DNA from: Cupriavidus basilensis
Lineage (GTDB): Bacteria > Pseudomonadota > Gammaproteobacteria > Burkholderiales > Burkholderiaceae
Reading direction: 5' to 3'
DNA: 64,000 nt
Assembly (NCBI RefSeq): GCF_000832305.1
Contig: NZ_CP010537.1
Coordinates: 2,356,001-2,420,000 of the forward strand
The translations under genes and the position numbers were made by a program. The notes beneath the pieces are model-generated. The model was not told the origin of the DNA and ran no database searches. It saw only the letters and a program-made list of their open reading frames with translations. Positions within the stretch are counted from its first letter, which is position 1. Every line of letters begins with the position of its first letter. This document shows, one piece after another, positions 1 to 8,407 of the stretch.

Positions 1-343
1 ACGATATTGGCGACGAAGTGCTCAAGCACGTGGCCGCAGGGATCAAGCTGGTGATGGGGGACTGCCACTATGCGCGTCTGGGGGGGAGAGGAATTCGGCA
101 TTTATCTCAAGGGGATGACGCGCGCCGAGGCGGAAGTCCGCATCGGCCTGCTGTGCCGCAACATCCGGGATGCGCCATCGCCCCCCCGTGACCATCAGCA
201 TTGGCGTCACCCACATGGTCAGCGGTGACACGCTCGCCAAGGCGTTCATCAAAGCCGATGAAGCGCTCTATGATTCAAAGAGGACCGGCAAGGACAAGTA
301 CACATTCCACCAGGCCCCCTGCCAGCCCGAAGGATCGCCATGA
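1..343 (+). pseudogene. Diguanylate cyclase (GGDEF) C-terminal fragment, two frameshifts
   Basis: This is the 3' end of a GGDEF-domain protein, the family that makes the second messenger cyclic-di-GMP. The reading begins DIGDEVLKHVA and reaches ARLGG. It then moves one frame at a run of seven G (80-86), continues as GEEFGIYLKGM, and moves one frame again at a run of seven C (181-187), to continue VTISIGVTHM and end at the TGA at 341-343. Each run carries one base too many. The signature glycines and acidic residues (GGEEF) and the C-terminal ADEALYDSKR helix are recognisable once the frames are joined. The N-terminus lies outside the window. It is either a decayed gene or two homopolymer sequencing errors; the good conservation on both sides of each run makes errors plausible. 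Its stop overlaps the start of the next gene. Confidence 0.7.
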
Positions 344-1092
344 CCCGTATCAACCTGCCATGCGCTGCCTGGCTGGCATCCGCCAGCTTTGCCGGCGCGG
401 CGCTGGCTCAGCCAAGCACCGTGGTTATCAACCAGAGCGGCATTTCTGCCTCGGGCACGTCCGGGAGCAGTGTCGTCGTCGTCAATGGCCAGGTGGTGAC
501 GTCCCATGACGCCACCAAGGGAGGCGGCCCCGAGAAGACCGAGCAGCGCATGGTCGGCGCGTTCTCCGGCGTGCAGCTCAATGCGCCGGCCGATGTGGTG
601 TTCTCGGTTGCGCGCGCCTACTCCGTTTCCATCACCGGCCCCGAGGACATCCTGGCGCTGGTGCTCACCAGCCTGGACGATGGCAAGCTGACAATCGGCC
701 TGAGCGCGCCAGTCGTGCTCGCGGCGCCGCTCAGGGTGGCCATTACCGGGCCCTCGCTCCAGGCAGTCAGCATTCCCGGCGCCGGCACCCTGCGGGCGTC
801 CGGCTTGCACGAGGCATCCATCGACCTGCGTCTGTCCGGTTCCGGCTCGATCGTGGCCGAGGGCACCGTGGGCAGCGTGCGCGCCGCCATCTCCGGCTCT
901 GGCGAGGTGGATGCCAGCGCCTTGCGCGCGCAGCGGCTGGACGCGCAGCTCAGCGGCTCGGGCCGCATCCTCGGCTACGCGTCGGATGCGGCCAGCGTGG
1001 CGCTGACGGGATCCGGCGACATCATCGTGGCCGGCAAGCCGCACCAGCGCGCCGTCAGCCGGACCGGTTCCGGCCAGGTATCTTTCGAGTAG
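340..1092 (+). CDS. Head GIN domain (DUF2807) exported protein
   Basis: The 250-residue protein has an N-terminal signal peptide ending near ALAQPS (about residue 24). Repeated short beta-strand units with LSGSGSI, ISGSGEV, LSGSGRI and LTGSGDI follow. This repetitive SGSG beta-helix is typical of the putative auto-transporter adhesin head GIN domain family (DUF2807). Family members are exported and of poorly defined function. The ATG at 340 follows an AAGGA ribosome site and overlaps the stop of the upstream GGDEF fragment, so the two may be co-transcribed. I see no outer-membrane barrel or anchor, so an adhesin role is only a family label. Confidence 0.8.
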   Translation: MTRINLPCAAWLASASFAGAALAQPSTVVINQSGISASGTSGSSVVVVNGQVVTSHDATKGGGPEKTEQRMVGAFSGVQLNAPADVVFSVARAYSVSITGPEDILALVLTSLDDGKLTIGLSAPVVLAAPLRVAITGPSLQAVSIPGAGTLRASGLHEASIDLRLSGSGSIVAEGTVGSVRAAISGSGEVDASALRAQRLDAQLSGSGRILGYASDAASVALTGSGDIIVAGKPHQRAVSRTGSGQVSFE

Positions 1093-1331
1093 CCAGCCGC
1101 GCCGGGCAGGCGGGCGGCGGGCCGGGCAAACGCAGCGGTAAGCGAGCGCAGCGTGCGCTGAGCCTTGTTGACCGCCTCGCCCCGCCGACATGCGCGCGCG
1201 CACGACAATTTCCCGCGGCAACGCTTGTTGACGTTGCAGTGCAAGAATGGCAGCATTCCCGGCTTCGGTGGGCTGCCCACCTGGCCAACCACTCGCCCGC
1301 CGCCAAACGCGGGCTTCGGAGTATTCAAGTC

Positions 1332-2192
1332 ATGCGCGTCGCATTTATCGGCCTGGGTGTCATGGGCTATCACATGGCGGGCCATCTTGCCGCCAAGGGC
1401 CATCAGGTCACCGTCTACAACCGCACGGCTGCCAAGGCCGAGCAGTGGGTCGCCGCGTTCGGCGGCAAGTCGGCCGCCACCCCGGCGCTGGCCGCGCAAG
1501 ACGCCGAAGTGGTCTGCTCCTGCGTGGGCAACGACGATGACCTGCGCTCGGTCCTCACTGGCAAGGACGGCGCCTACAGCAACGCACCGGCGGGCTGCGT
1601 GTTCGTGGACCACACCACCGCCAGCGCCAATGTGGCGCGCGAGTTGTATGCCGCGGGCAGCGAGCGGGGCCTGCACTTTGTCGACGCGCCCGTCTCGGGC
1701 GGCGAAGTCGGCGCGCAAAAGGGCATCCTGACCATCATGTGCGGCGCCGACGAGGCCGTATTCGGTCGCGTCGAGGCCGTGCTGGGCGCCTATGGGCGCG
1801 CCGTCACCCGCATTGGCGGCTCCGGCGCGGGCCAGCTGGCCAAGATGGTCAACCAGATCTGCATCGCCGGCCTGCTGCAGGGCCTGTCCGAAGCCATCGC
1901 CTTTGGCGAGCGCGCGGGACTGGACATGAAGGTAGTGCTGGATGTGATCAGCAAGGGCGCCGCCGGCTCCTGGCAGCTGGAAAACCGCGGCCCCACCATG
2001 ATCGAAGACAAGTTCGATTTCGGCTTCGCGGTGGACTGGATGCGCAAGGATCTGGGCCTGTGCCTGGACGAGGCGCGCCGCAACGGCGCCAGCCTGCCGG
2101 TCACCGCCGTGGTGGACCAGTTCTACGCCGACCTGCAGCAAGACGGCTGCGGCCGTGCCGATACCTCCTCGCTGATCAAGCGCCTGCGTTGA
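1332..2192 (+). CDS. NAD(P)-dependent beta-hydroxyacid dehydrogenase
   Basis: This 286-residue cytosolic oxidoreductase belongs to the 3-hydroxyisobutyrate dehydrogenase / tartronate semialdehyde reductase family. The start at 1332 puts the Rossmann motif GLGVMG at residues 7-12; an in-frame upstream ATG would add an unlikely arginine-rich leader. The substrate motif DAPVSGG lies near residue 118 and the catalytic lysine is about Lys171 in GQLAKMVNQ. Length matches the family. The substrate cannot be read from sequence: 3-hydroxyisobutyrate, tartronate semialdehyde and related 3-hydroxyacids are all possible. It stands alone and is followed at once by a strong hairpin terminator. Confidence 0.85.
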   Translation: MRVAFIGLGVMGYHMAGHLAAKGHQVTVYNRTAAKAEQWVAAFGGKSAATPALAAQDAEVVCSCVGNDDDLRSVLTGKDGAYSNAPAGCVFVDHTTASANVARELYAAGSERGLHFVDAPVSGGEVGAQKGILTIMCGADEAVFGRVEAVLGAYGRAVTRIGGSGAGQLAKMVNQICIAGLLQGLSEAIAFGERAGLDMKVVLDVISKGAAGSWQLENRGPTMIEDKFDFGFAVDWMRKDLGLCLDEARRNGASLPVTAVVDQFYADLQQDGCGRADTSSLIKRLR

Positions 2193-2224
2193 TCCTGCGC
2201 TGACGCGAGCTGGCTTCCTCAGAT

Positions 2225-2262
2225 AAAAAACGCGCCGCATGAAGATGCGGCGCGTTTTTTAT
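2225..2262. terminator. Bidirectional rho-independent terminator
   Basis: A run of A, the perfect stem CGCGCCGCAT/ATGCGGCGCG with a short GAAG loop, and a run of T follow the plus-strand dehydrogenase. The symmetric A and T tracts let it also stop the minus-strand acyl-CoA dehydrogenase operon that ends at 2330. Confidence 0.9.
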
Positions 2263-2329
2263 TATTTTCATCGCTGAAAGAATGGCAGCGCCGCCGCACG
2301 GATTGGCGGGCAATGCATCAAGAGCGAGT

Positions 2330-3502
2330 TCAATACGACTTAGGCAAACCCAGCACGCGCTCGGCGATATGGCACATGATGAGCTGTGCGCTGACCGGGG
2401 CAATGCGCGGGATATACGACTCGCGCAGGTAACGCTCCACCTGGTACTCACGCGCATAGCCCATGCCGCCCAGCGTCAGGACCGCGGTCTGGCAGGCCTG
2501 GTGCGCGGCCTCCGCCGCGAGGTACTTGGCGGTATTGGCTTCGGCCCCGCAGGGCTTCCCGTTGTCATACAGCCAGGCCGCCTTCCACACCATCATATCG
2601 GCGGCCTCCAGCGCCATCCACGCTTGCGCCAGCGGATGCTGGATGCCCTGGTTCTGGCCGATCGGGCGCCCGAACACGGTGCGCTCCTTGGCATAGCGCG
2701 TTGCCGCTTCCAGTGCGACGCGGCCAAGGCCGACGGCTTCGGCGGCAATCAGGATGCGCTCGGGATTGAGGCCGTGCAGGATGTACTCGAAGCCGCGCCC
2801 TTCCTCACCGATGCGGTCGGCCACCGGCACCGTCAGCCCGTCGATAAAGAGCATGTTCGAGTCCACCGCGGCGCGCCCCATCTTGTGGATCTCGCGCACC
2901 TCGATGTGCCTGCGGTCCAGCGCCGTGTAGAACAGGCTCAGGCCCTGCGTCGGCTTGGCCACCTTGTCCAGCGGCGTGGTGCGGGCCAGCAGCAGCATGC
3001 GGTCGGCCACCTGCGCGGTGGAGATCCAGATCTTGCGGCCATCCACGCGATAGCTGGCGCCATCCGCCGACAGCACGGCCTGGGTCTTGAGATGGGTGGT
3101 GTCCAGCCCGGCATCGGGCTCCGTCACGGCGAAGCAGGCCTTTTCGGTCCCGGCGATCAGCGGCGCCAGCGCCGCCTCCTTCTGCCGGTCGTTGCCAAAC
3201 ACCACAACCGGATTGAGGCCAAACACATTCATATGGATGGCCGACGCGCCGGAAAAACCCGCGCCGCAGGCCGACACCGTCTGCATGATCAGCGCCGCCT
3301 CGGTAATGCCAAGCCCGGCGCCGCCGTACACTTCCGGCATCGCGATGCCGAGCCAGCCCGCCTGTGCCATGGCCTGGTGGAAGGCATGGGGAAACTTGCC
3401 TTCGTCGTCCAGCCCCGACCAGTAGTCGGCGCCGAAGTCGCTGCATAGCTGCGTCACCGCTTCGACGATGGCGCGCTGCTCGGGGGTTCTTTCAAAGTTC
3501 AT
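2330..3502 (-). CDS. Acyl-CoA dehydrogenase family protein
   Basis: This 390-residue FAD-dependent acyl-CoA dehydrogenase would oxidise an acyl-CoA to the enoyl-CoA. The family order is visible: the N-terminal helical domain, the beta-domain (CFAVTEPDAGLDTT, then YRVDGRKIWIS), and the C-terminal helical domain with LGGMGYAREYQVERYLRE. The start at 3502 (MNFERTPEQ) is the usual N-terminus. The region that normally carries the catalytic glutamate (GTSEI-like) reads APVSAQLI, so the canonical base is not at that place; either a shifted glutamate is used or the reaction is unusual. It is the last gene of a minus-strand operon, only 7 bp after a Bug receptor, which suggests that an imported carboxylate is degraded as its CoA ester. 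Confidence 0.88.
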   Translation of the reverse strand: MNFERTPEQRAIVEAVTQLCSDFGADYWSGLDDEGKFPHAFHQAMAQAGWLGIAMPEVYGGAGLGITEAALIMQTVSACGAGFSGASAIHMNVFGLNPVVVFGNDRQKEAALAPLIAGTEKACFAVTEPDAGLDTTHLKTQAVLSADGASYRVDGRKIWISTAQVADRMLLLARTTPLDKVAKPTQGLSLFYTALDRRHIEVREIHKMGRAAVDSNMLFIDGLTVPVADRIGEEGRGFEYILHGLNPERILIAAEAVGLGRVALEAATRYAKERTVFGRPIGQNQGIQHPLAQAWMALEAADMMVWKAAWLYDNGKPCGAEANTAKYLAAEAAHQACQTAVLTLGGMGYAREYQVERYLRESYIPRIAPVSAQLIMCHIAERVLGLPKSY

Positions 3503-3509
3503 GCCTACC

Positions 3510-4484
3510 TCATTCCGGCTGGATGCCAGCGTCCTTGACCAGCTTGGTCCACTTGACCAGTTCGCCAGCCACGAAGCCGGAGAACTGCTTGGGCGATTGC
3601 CCGAATGCCTCAAAGCCCAGCGCCTCGAAACGCGGAGCGACTTCCTTGCTCGCGGCGATGCGCGACAGCTCGCGGTTGAGCCGCTCGACCACCTCCGCAG
3701 GCGCCTTCGCTGGCGCGAACACGCCATTCCAGGACGTGATATCGAAGCCTTTCAGCTCAGGCGTGTCGGCCAGCGGCGGCAGCTCCGGCAGCAGCCGGCT
3801 GCGCTGCGCGGTAGTCACCGCCAGCGCCCGCAGCTTGCCCGCCTTCACGTTGGCAATGCCGGCCGCCACGTCGACAAACATCATCGGCACCTGCCCCGCG
3901 ATCACGTCGGTCATGGCCGGCGGCGTGCTCTTGTACGGCACATGCAACAGGTCCAGCCCGGCCATGCGCCCGAGCGTGGCGCCCGACACGATGCCGGTGC
4001 TGTTGCCGCTGGCGTAAGACATGCCCGGATGCGTGCGCGCGTAGGCGATCAGGTCCGCCACGGTCTTGACCGGCAGCTTCGGGTTGACCACCAGCATGAA
4101 CGGCAGGTTGCCCATGCGCGCCACCGGCGTGAAGTCGCGGATCGGGTCATACGGCAGCTTCTTCATCAGCGAAGGATTGGCCGAATGGGTCGTGTTGGTG
4201 GTCATGAACAGCGTGTAGCCGTCCGGCGCGGCCTGCGCGACGATCTCGGCGGCAATCGCGCCATTTGCCCCGGGGCGGTTGTCCACCACCACATTGGCCT
4301 TGAGTGCGTCGCCGAGTTCCTTGGCGGTGATGCGGGCCACCGCGTCAGTGCCGCTGCCGGCGGCGAACGGCACCACCATGCGGATCGGCTTGCTGGGATA
4401 AGCGTCGGCCGCCGCCGCGAACGGCGCTGCGGCGAGGCTCAGCAATGGCAGCGCGGCGCGCAGCAGCGTGGTGAGGCTTGGCAT
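3510..4484 (-). CDS. Bug/TctC-family periplasmic solute receptor
   Basis: The 324-residue exported protein binds small carboxylates in the periplasm. A signal peptide (LPLLSLAAAPFAAAADA) is followed by YPSKPIRMVVPFAAG, the VVDNRPGANG loop and APDGYTL, all hallmarks of the Bug receptor family expanded in Bordetella and Cupriavidus. The start at 4484 is chosen because AGGAGAC lies just upstream; the longer ORF adds a non-signal-like leader. It is the second Bug gene in tandem, and no TctA/TctB membrane genes are nearby, so the transporter partner must be elsewhere. The ligand is unknown; the adjoining acyl-CoA dehydrogenase suggests an organic acid. Confidence 0.88.
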   Translation of the reverse strand: MPSLTTLLRAALPLLSLAAAPFAAAADAYPSKPIRMVVPFAAGSGTDAVARITAKELGDALKANVVVDNRPGANGAIAAEIVAQAAPDGYTLFMTTNTTHSANPSLMKKLPYDPIRDFTPVARMGNLPFMLVVNPKLPVKTVADLIAYARTHPGMSYASGNSTGIVSGATLGRMAGLDLLHVPYKSTPPAMTDVIAGQVPMMFVDVAAGIANVKAGKLRALAVTTAQRSRLLPELPPLADTPELKGFDITSWNGVFAPAKAPAEVVERLNRELSRIAASKEVAPRFEALGFEAFGQSPKQFSGFVAGELVKWTKLVKDAGIQPE

Positions 4485-4586
4485 CGTGTTGTCTCCTGTT
4501 TTTTGGCTAGCCATCTCGTTGTCGTGGACTAGCTTTGTTAGCGTTGTCAGCTTTGTCTTTGCGATGCCCCTGGGCACCATGCCGCC

Positions 4587-5564
4587 TTATGGCGCGGTCT
4601 TCTCCTTGTAGTTCGTGTCCTTGACCAGCTTGGCCCAGCGCGCGGCGTCGTCGGCAATGACGGTGGCAAACTGCTCGGGCGTGCTGCCGACGGCCTCATA
4701 GTCGATGGCGGCAAGGCGCTCCCGGATATCCGGCATCGCGACGATCCGCACGATTTCCTGGTTCAGCCGGGTGACGATTTCCTTCGGCGTGCCCGCGGGC
4801 GCCAGCAGCCCGGCCCAGGAATTGAAGTTCATGCCCTGGATCCCGGCCTCCTGCATGGTCGGCACATCGGGCAGCGCTGGCGAGCGCTTGGGCGACAGCA
4901 CGGCCAGCGGGCGCAGCCTGCCAGCCCGGATCATCGCCATCGAGTTGAAGGGATCGATGGTCATGTCGACCTCGCCCGCCACCACGGCCTGCATCTGCGG
5001 GCCGGTGCCCCGGTACGACACACTGACCACGTCCGGGGTGCCGGCGGTGGATTTGAACGTCTCCCCGATCAGCTCGATCATGCTGCTGCCGGCCGACAGA
5101 CTCAGCGGACGGCTCTTGGCGCGGGCCAGCCCGACGAACTCCTGCACGGTCTTGGCGGGCACCGACGGGTGGACCACCATCACAAAGCCGATGCTGCTGA
5201 TCAGGCTGATCGGCGCAAAGCTCTTCAGCGGCTCGTAACCGGCCTTGTACAGCACGGGGCTGAGCGTCTGCGCGCCCGCGGTGTTGAGCAGCAGCGTATA
5301 GCCATCGGGGGCGGCACGCGCGACCATATCGGTGCCGATGATGCCATTGGCGCCGGGGCGGTTCTCCACCACCACCGGCTGCTTCAAGGCCTCCGCCAGC
5401 CTCTGCGACACCAGCCGCGCCACCACGTCGGAGGCGCCGCCCGGCGCGAAAGGCACCACCATGCGGATCGGCTTGGCGGGATAGGTGCTGCTCCACGCCA
5501 ATGCGGGCATGGCGCCCCAGATGGCGGCGCAAACGAGCAAACGGCGTCGCGAAGACAGTGTCAT
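4587..5564 (-). CDS. Bug/TctC-family periplasmic solute receptor
   Basis: This 325-residue second Bug receptor has a short basic N-terminus, a hydrophobic signal segment (LLVCAAIWGAMPALAWS) and then YPAKPIRMVVPFAPGG, ENRPGANG and APDGYTL. Compared with the downstream copy it shares the fold signature but differs through the C-terminal lobe, so the two probably bind different ligands and are not a fresh duplication. AGGAGAT lies just upstream of the ATG. The 102-bp gap to the next Bug gene is rich in AAC/CAA triplets on the coding strand. Confidence 0.88.
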   Translation of the reverse strand: MTLSSRRRLLVCAAIWGAMPALAWSSTYPAKPIRMVVPFAPGGASDVVARLVSQRLAEALKQPVVVENRPGANGIIGTDMVARAAPDGYTLLLNTAGAQTLSPVLYKAGYEPLKSFAPISLISSIGFVMVVHPSVPAKTVQEFVGLARAKSRPLSLSAGSSMIELIGETFKSTAGTPDVVSVSYRGTGPQMQAVVAGEVDMTIDPFNSMAMIRAGRLRPLAVLSPKRSPALPDVPTMQEAGIQGMNFNSWAGLLAPAGTPKEIVTRLNQEIVRIVAMPDIRERLAAIDYEAVGSTPEQFATVIADDAARWAKLVKDTNYKEKTAP

Positions 5565-5657
5565 TGGAATCTCCTACCAGGCTTGAACAACAAACGTCGT
5601 ATCGGGTGCGGGCACCCAGGCGAAATGGCAGCAAACTGCAGCGTTCGGCAGCGCTCC

Positions 5658-6056
5658 TCAGGCGGGACGGATCACGCGCTCCGGGGATTCCTCGTAAGGC
5701 GGGGCGTAGATCACCAGCAGCTTCACGGGCTCGTCGCTGATCACCGTGAACACATGCATGGCCTCGGCCGGGAAGAAGCAGCAGTCGCCGGGGCCGAGCT
5801 CGCGCGATTGCCCGTTCACCTCGGCGCGCGCCCTGCCCTCCAGCACATAGCAGACCTGCTCGATGCCGGGATGCGCGTGCGGCAAGGCACCTTTGCCGCG
5901 CTCGATGGTGCCGTGGATGACTTCCAGCTGGGTGGCGCCGACGTTCTCGCGGCCGATGATGCGTCGGTTCAGCGTGCCGACATGATTGGCCGGGTGGTAG
6001 CCGGGCACGTCTTCGGCACGGACAAAGTAGATCGGTGAGGACGACGAGGGGGTCAT
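5658..6056 (-). CDS. Cupin-domain protein
   Basis: This small single-domain cupin of 132 residues has the metal-binding pattern HAHPGIEQVCYVLEG followed by GPGDCCFFPAEAMHVF, giving the His-His-Glu and His ligand set of the two cupin motifs. The start at 6056 (MTPSSSS) is preferred because GGAGA lies upstream; the in-frame ATG at 6068 actually contains that ribosome site. It is the first gene of the Bug/acyl-CoA dehydrogenase operon, 93 bp before the first receptor. Such cupins may be sugar or acid isomerases, dioxygenases or ligand sensors; the sequence does not decide. Confidence 0.82.
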   Translation of the reverse strand: MTPSSSSPIYFVRAEDVPGYHPANHVGTLNRRIIGRENVGATQLEVIHGTIERGKGALPHAHPGIEQVCYVLEGRARAEVNGQSRELGPGDCCFFPAEAMHVFTVISDEPVKLLVIYAPPYEESPERVIRPA

Positions 6057-6470
6057 TGCAGTCTCCATGCCGGCTACGCCGCGACCCCATGAGGGCGGCT
6101 GTGATGCCCGGCTGTTTTTCATGTTTGTGAAAGTTATTTTATCCCCATGAAAAAACTAGTCAACTGTTTCAGCCAGCCTACGGCGCCTCAACCGCCTCCG
6201 CAGCAGATTTAAATGCCCATTTAGGCACAAAGCAGAAATTTACCGGCAACCCCGGCAGATTCCGCGATCTCGCGCATCAGGGATACAGAGACGCTGCAGC
6301 CTTTGCGGCATCGGTCCTGACGCATCTCTCATAGCGCTGTCTTCCCAACTTAGCCCGCCCTCGGAAAGGTAAACCGCACCTTGGCTTCCCGCCTGCCCCC
6401 GGACGCTGGACGTTCTCCCCGTTCCTTGCGCGCCTGCCCATCGCCGCGCTCGCCCGCCCCTTCGCTGGCC
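6057..6470. other. Intergenic region between divergent cupin and iron operons
   Basis: These 414 bp separate the minus-strand cupin operon from the plus-strand DUF3649 gene and must hold both promoters. An AT-rich stretch (6126-6160 and 6208-6240) is the only compositional feature. I looked for a Fur box because the downstream genes are iron-related and found no convincing one. Confidence 0.5.
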
Positions 6471-6740
6471 ATGCGGATCGCCTCGCGCGCAGGCGCGGCG
6501 ATCCTGGGTGGCTACCTGCTCGCCTCGGCCAGCATCGTGGCTCCCGCCGCCTTGCTGCCGGCCTTGCGGGCCGAGGCCGTCATGACGGCCAGCCTGTTCA
6601 GCTACGCCATCTACACCGGCGCCGCGCTCTGGGCCTTCGCCGCACGCACGCCCGGCCGCGCCTGGCTGGGCCTGCTGGCGCCCACCGCGGTGCTTCTGCT
6701 CGCGGCCGGCGCTGGCCACTGGATGCAGGGCCGGCCATGA
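6471..6740 (+). CDS. DUF3649 small inner-membrane protein (iron-uptake associated)
   Basis: The 89-residue protein has three hydrophobic segments (AAILGGYLLASASIVAPAAL, SLFSYAIYTGAALWAF and LGLLAPTAVLLLAAGA) and fits the DUF3649 family, which is found next to PepSY reductase-like genes and TonB receptors. The start at 6471 begins directly at the first membrane segment; an earlier in-frame ATG at 6381 adds a proline/arginine-rich leader that looks non-coding. Its stop overlaps the next ATG (ATGA), so it is translationally coupled to the PepSY gene. Role: probably a membrane partner in ferric-siderophore handling, by context. Confidence 0.75.
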   Translation: MRIASRAGAAILGGYLLASASIVAPAALLPALRAEAVMTASLFSYAIYTGAALWAFAARTPGRAWLGLLAPTAVLLLAAGAGHWMQGRP

Positions 6741-8407
6741 AGACCTCTTTGCGCCAATCGATGGCGTGGCTGCATACCTGGTGCGGCCTGTGGCTGGGCT
6801 GGCTGCTGTTCGCGGTGTTCCTGACCGGTAGCCTGGGTGTGTTCCACGCCGCCGTCACACGCTGGATGCAGCCGGAACGGCTGATGGTCGCCGCTGGCGC
6901 GGTGGACAACGAACGCGCCCTTGCCCATGCCCAGCACTACCTGGAGCGCCATGCGCCGCAATCCGCCCATTGGGAGATCGCGTTTCCCGCCAGCGACGAT
7001 GCCGCCATGCATCTGCACTGGGATGGGCAGGCCAGCGGCGGCGATGGCCAAGCCCGGGAGGTTCGCCTCGACCCCATCACCGGCACCGTGCTCCCGCCCG
7101 CCCGGGACACGCTGGGCGGGCAGCATTTCGTGCTCTTTCACTATGCGTTGCATGCGGGCATGACGGGCGTGTGGATCATCGCTGCCGCCACCATGGTCAT
7201 GCTGGTGGCAATGGTGTCGGGCATCGTCACGCACAAGCGCTTCTTCAAGGACTTCTTCACCTTCCGCCCGGGCAAGGGCCAGCGCTCCTGGCTGGATGCG
7301 CACAATGCCCTGGGCGTGCTGACGTTGCCTTTCCTGCTGATGATCGCCTACACCGGGCTGGTCATCTGGTGGCCGGACACCATGCCAGCGGGCATCCGTA
7401 CCTACTACGAAGGCAGCGAGGCCAAGCTGTTCCGGGCGCTCGGCCAGGCTGGCTGGCTCGAACCCAAGGCCCTGCCGCCAGCGGGCGCGCCGGCCGCGCT
7501 GGTGGCGCTGCCCACGCTGCTGGCTGATGCACGCGAACGCCTGGCCGCCGGGGCCGGCGCGGACAGCGCAGACAGCGCAGACAGCGCGATCAGATCGGTC
7601 GCCGTGACGCGGCCAGGCACCAGCACGGCCAGCGTCGCCATCGCAGGCCCCTATCGGTACGACGGCCTGGCCTTTGCCGCCCAGCGCGAACTGCACTATG
7701 ACGGCGTGAGCGGCGCCTACCTGTCGACCAAGGCCGAGGATGAAATGGTGGGCACCGGCGGCGCCGCGCCGCTGGTTGCCGGCTCGGTCATGCGCACGCT
7801 GCACATGGCACGCTTCGGCGGTTATGCGGTGAAATGGCTCTACTTTGCCTGCGGACTGGCGGGCGCCGCCATGATGGCCACCGGCCTGCTGCTGTTTTCG
7901 GCCAAGCGCGGCAATCGCAAGGCCCAGGAGTTCGGCGCGGCCAGCGCGCGCGTCTACGGCGCCATCGACCGCCTGAACGTGGCGGCGATCGGCGGGCTGG
8001 CGATCGCGTGCGCGGGATACCTCTGGGGCAACCGGCTGCTGCCCGTGGCACTGCCAGAGCGCCACGAGTGGGAGATCGCAGTCTTCTTCGCCATGTGGCT
8101 GGCCGCCGCGGCCCACGCACTGGCCAGCCCGCCGGCTAGCGCCTGGCCCCGGCAACTGGCACTGGCCGGCCTGCTCTGCCTGGCCTTGCCGCTGCTCAAT
8201 GCGCTCACCACCGGCTGGCACGTCCTGCGCTACCTGGCACACGGAGACGGGCAAAGCGCGGGGCTGGAACTCGGCGCTCTGGCCCTCGGCGCCCTGCTGC
8301 TGTGGGCCGCCGCCAGGGTCCGCCGGGGCGGCCGGGGCGGCCGCCAGACCATGCCCCGTTCACCGGCCAAGCGCGGCCGCGCCGTGGCCGCGCTTGGGGA
8401 CGCATGA
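6737..8407 (+). CDS. PepSY-associated membrane protein (siderophore-iron reductase-like)
   Basis: This 556-residue inner-membrane protein begins with SMAWLHTWCGLWLGWLLFAVF, the typical first membrane helix of the PepSY_TM (PiuB/FoxB-like) family, and has further helices near GVWIIAAATMVMLVAMVSGIV, LTLPFLLMIAYTGLVIWW and the C-terminus. Histidines near the helices (HTWCG, HYALHAG, LHMARFGG) are candidate haem or metal ligands. Members help reduce or release iron from siderophores at the inner membrane. An in-frame 9-bp tandem repeat (about 7560-7588) gives a periplasmic ADSADSADSA stretch. The gene overlaps both neighbours by ATGA junctions, so DUF3649, PepSY and DUF3325 form one operon. Confidence 0.85.
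   Translation: MKTSLRQSMAWLHTWCGLWLGWLLFAVFLTGSLGVFHAAVTRWMQPERLMVAAGAVDNERALAHAQHYLERHAPQSAHWEIAFPASDDAAMHLHWDGQASGGDGQAREVRLDPITGTVLPPARDTLGGQHFVLFHYALHAGMTGVWIIAAATMVMLVAMVSGIVTHKRFFKDFFTFRPGKGQRSWLDAHNALGVLTLPFLLMIAYTGLVIWWPDTMPAGIRTYYEGSEAKLFRALGQAGWLEPKALPPAGAPAALVALPTLLADARERLAAGAGADSADSADSAIRSVAVTRPGTSTASVAIAGPYRYDGLAFAAQRELHYDGVSGAYLSTKAEDEMVGTGGAAPLVAGSVMRTLHMARFGGYAVKWLYFACGLAGAAMMATGLLLFSAKRGNRKAQEFGAASARVYGAIDRLNVAAIGGLAIACAGYLWGNRLLPVALPERHEWEIAVFFAMWLAAAAHALASPPASAWPRQLALAGLLCLALPLLNALTTGWHVLRYLAHGDGQSAGLELGALALGALLLWAAARVRRGGRGGRQTMPRSPAKRGRAVAALGDA

Noticed and set aside
268..1221. Long minus-strand open frame opposite the DUF2807 gene
   Set aside because: It is the antisense shadow typical of high-GC DNA, with arginine/glycine-rich low-quality sequence and no family motif. 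Similar long antisense frames across the window were rejected for the same reason.
6057..6470. Fur box upstream of the DUF3649/PepSY operon
   Set aside because: AT-rich stretches are present, but none has the AATCATT-centred repeat found at 10488.
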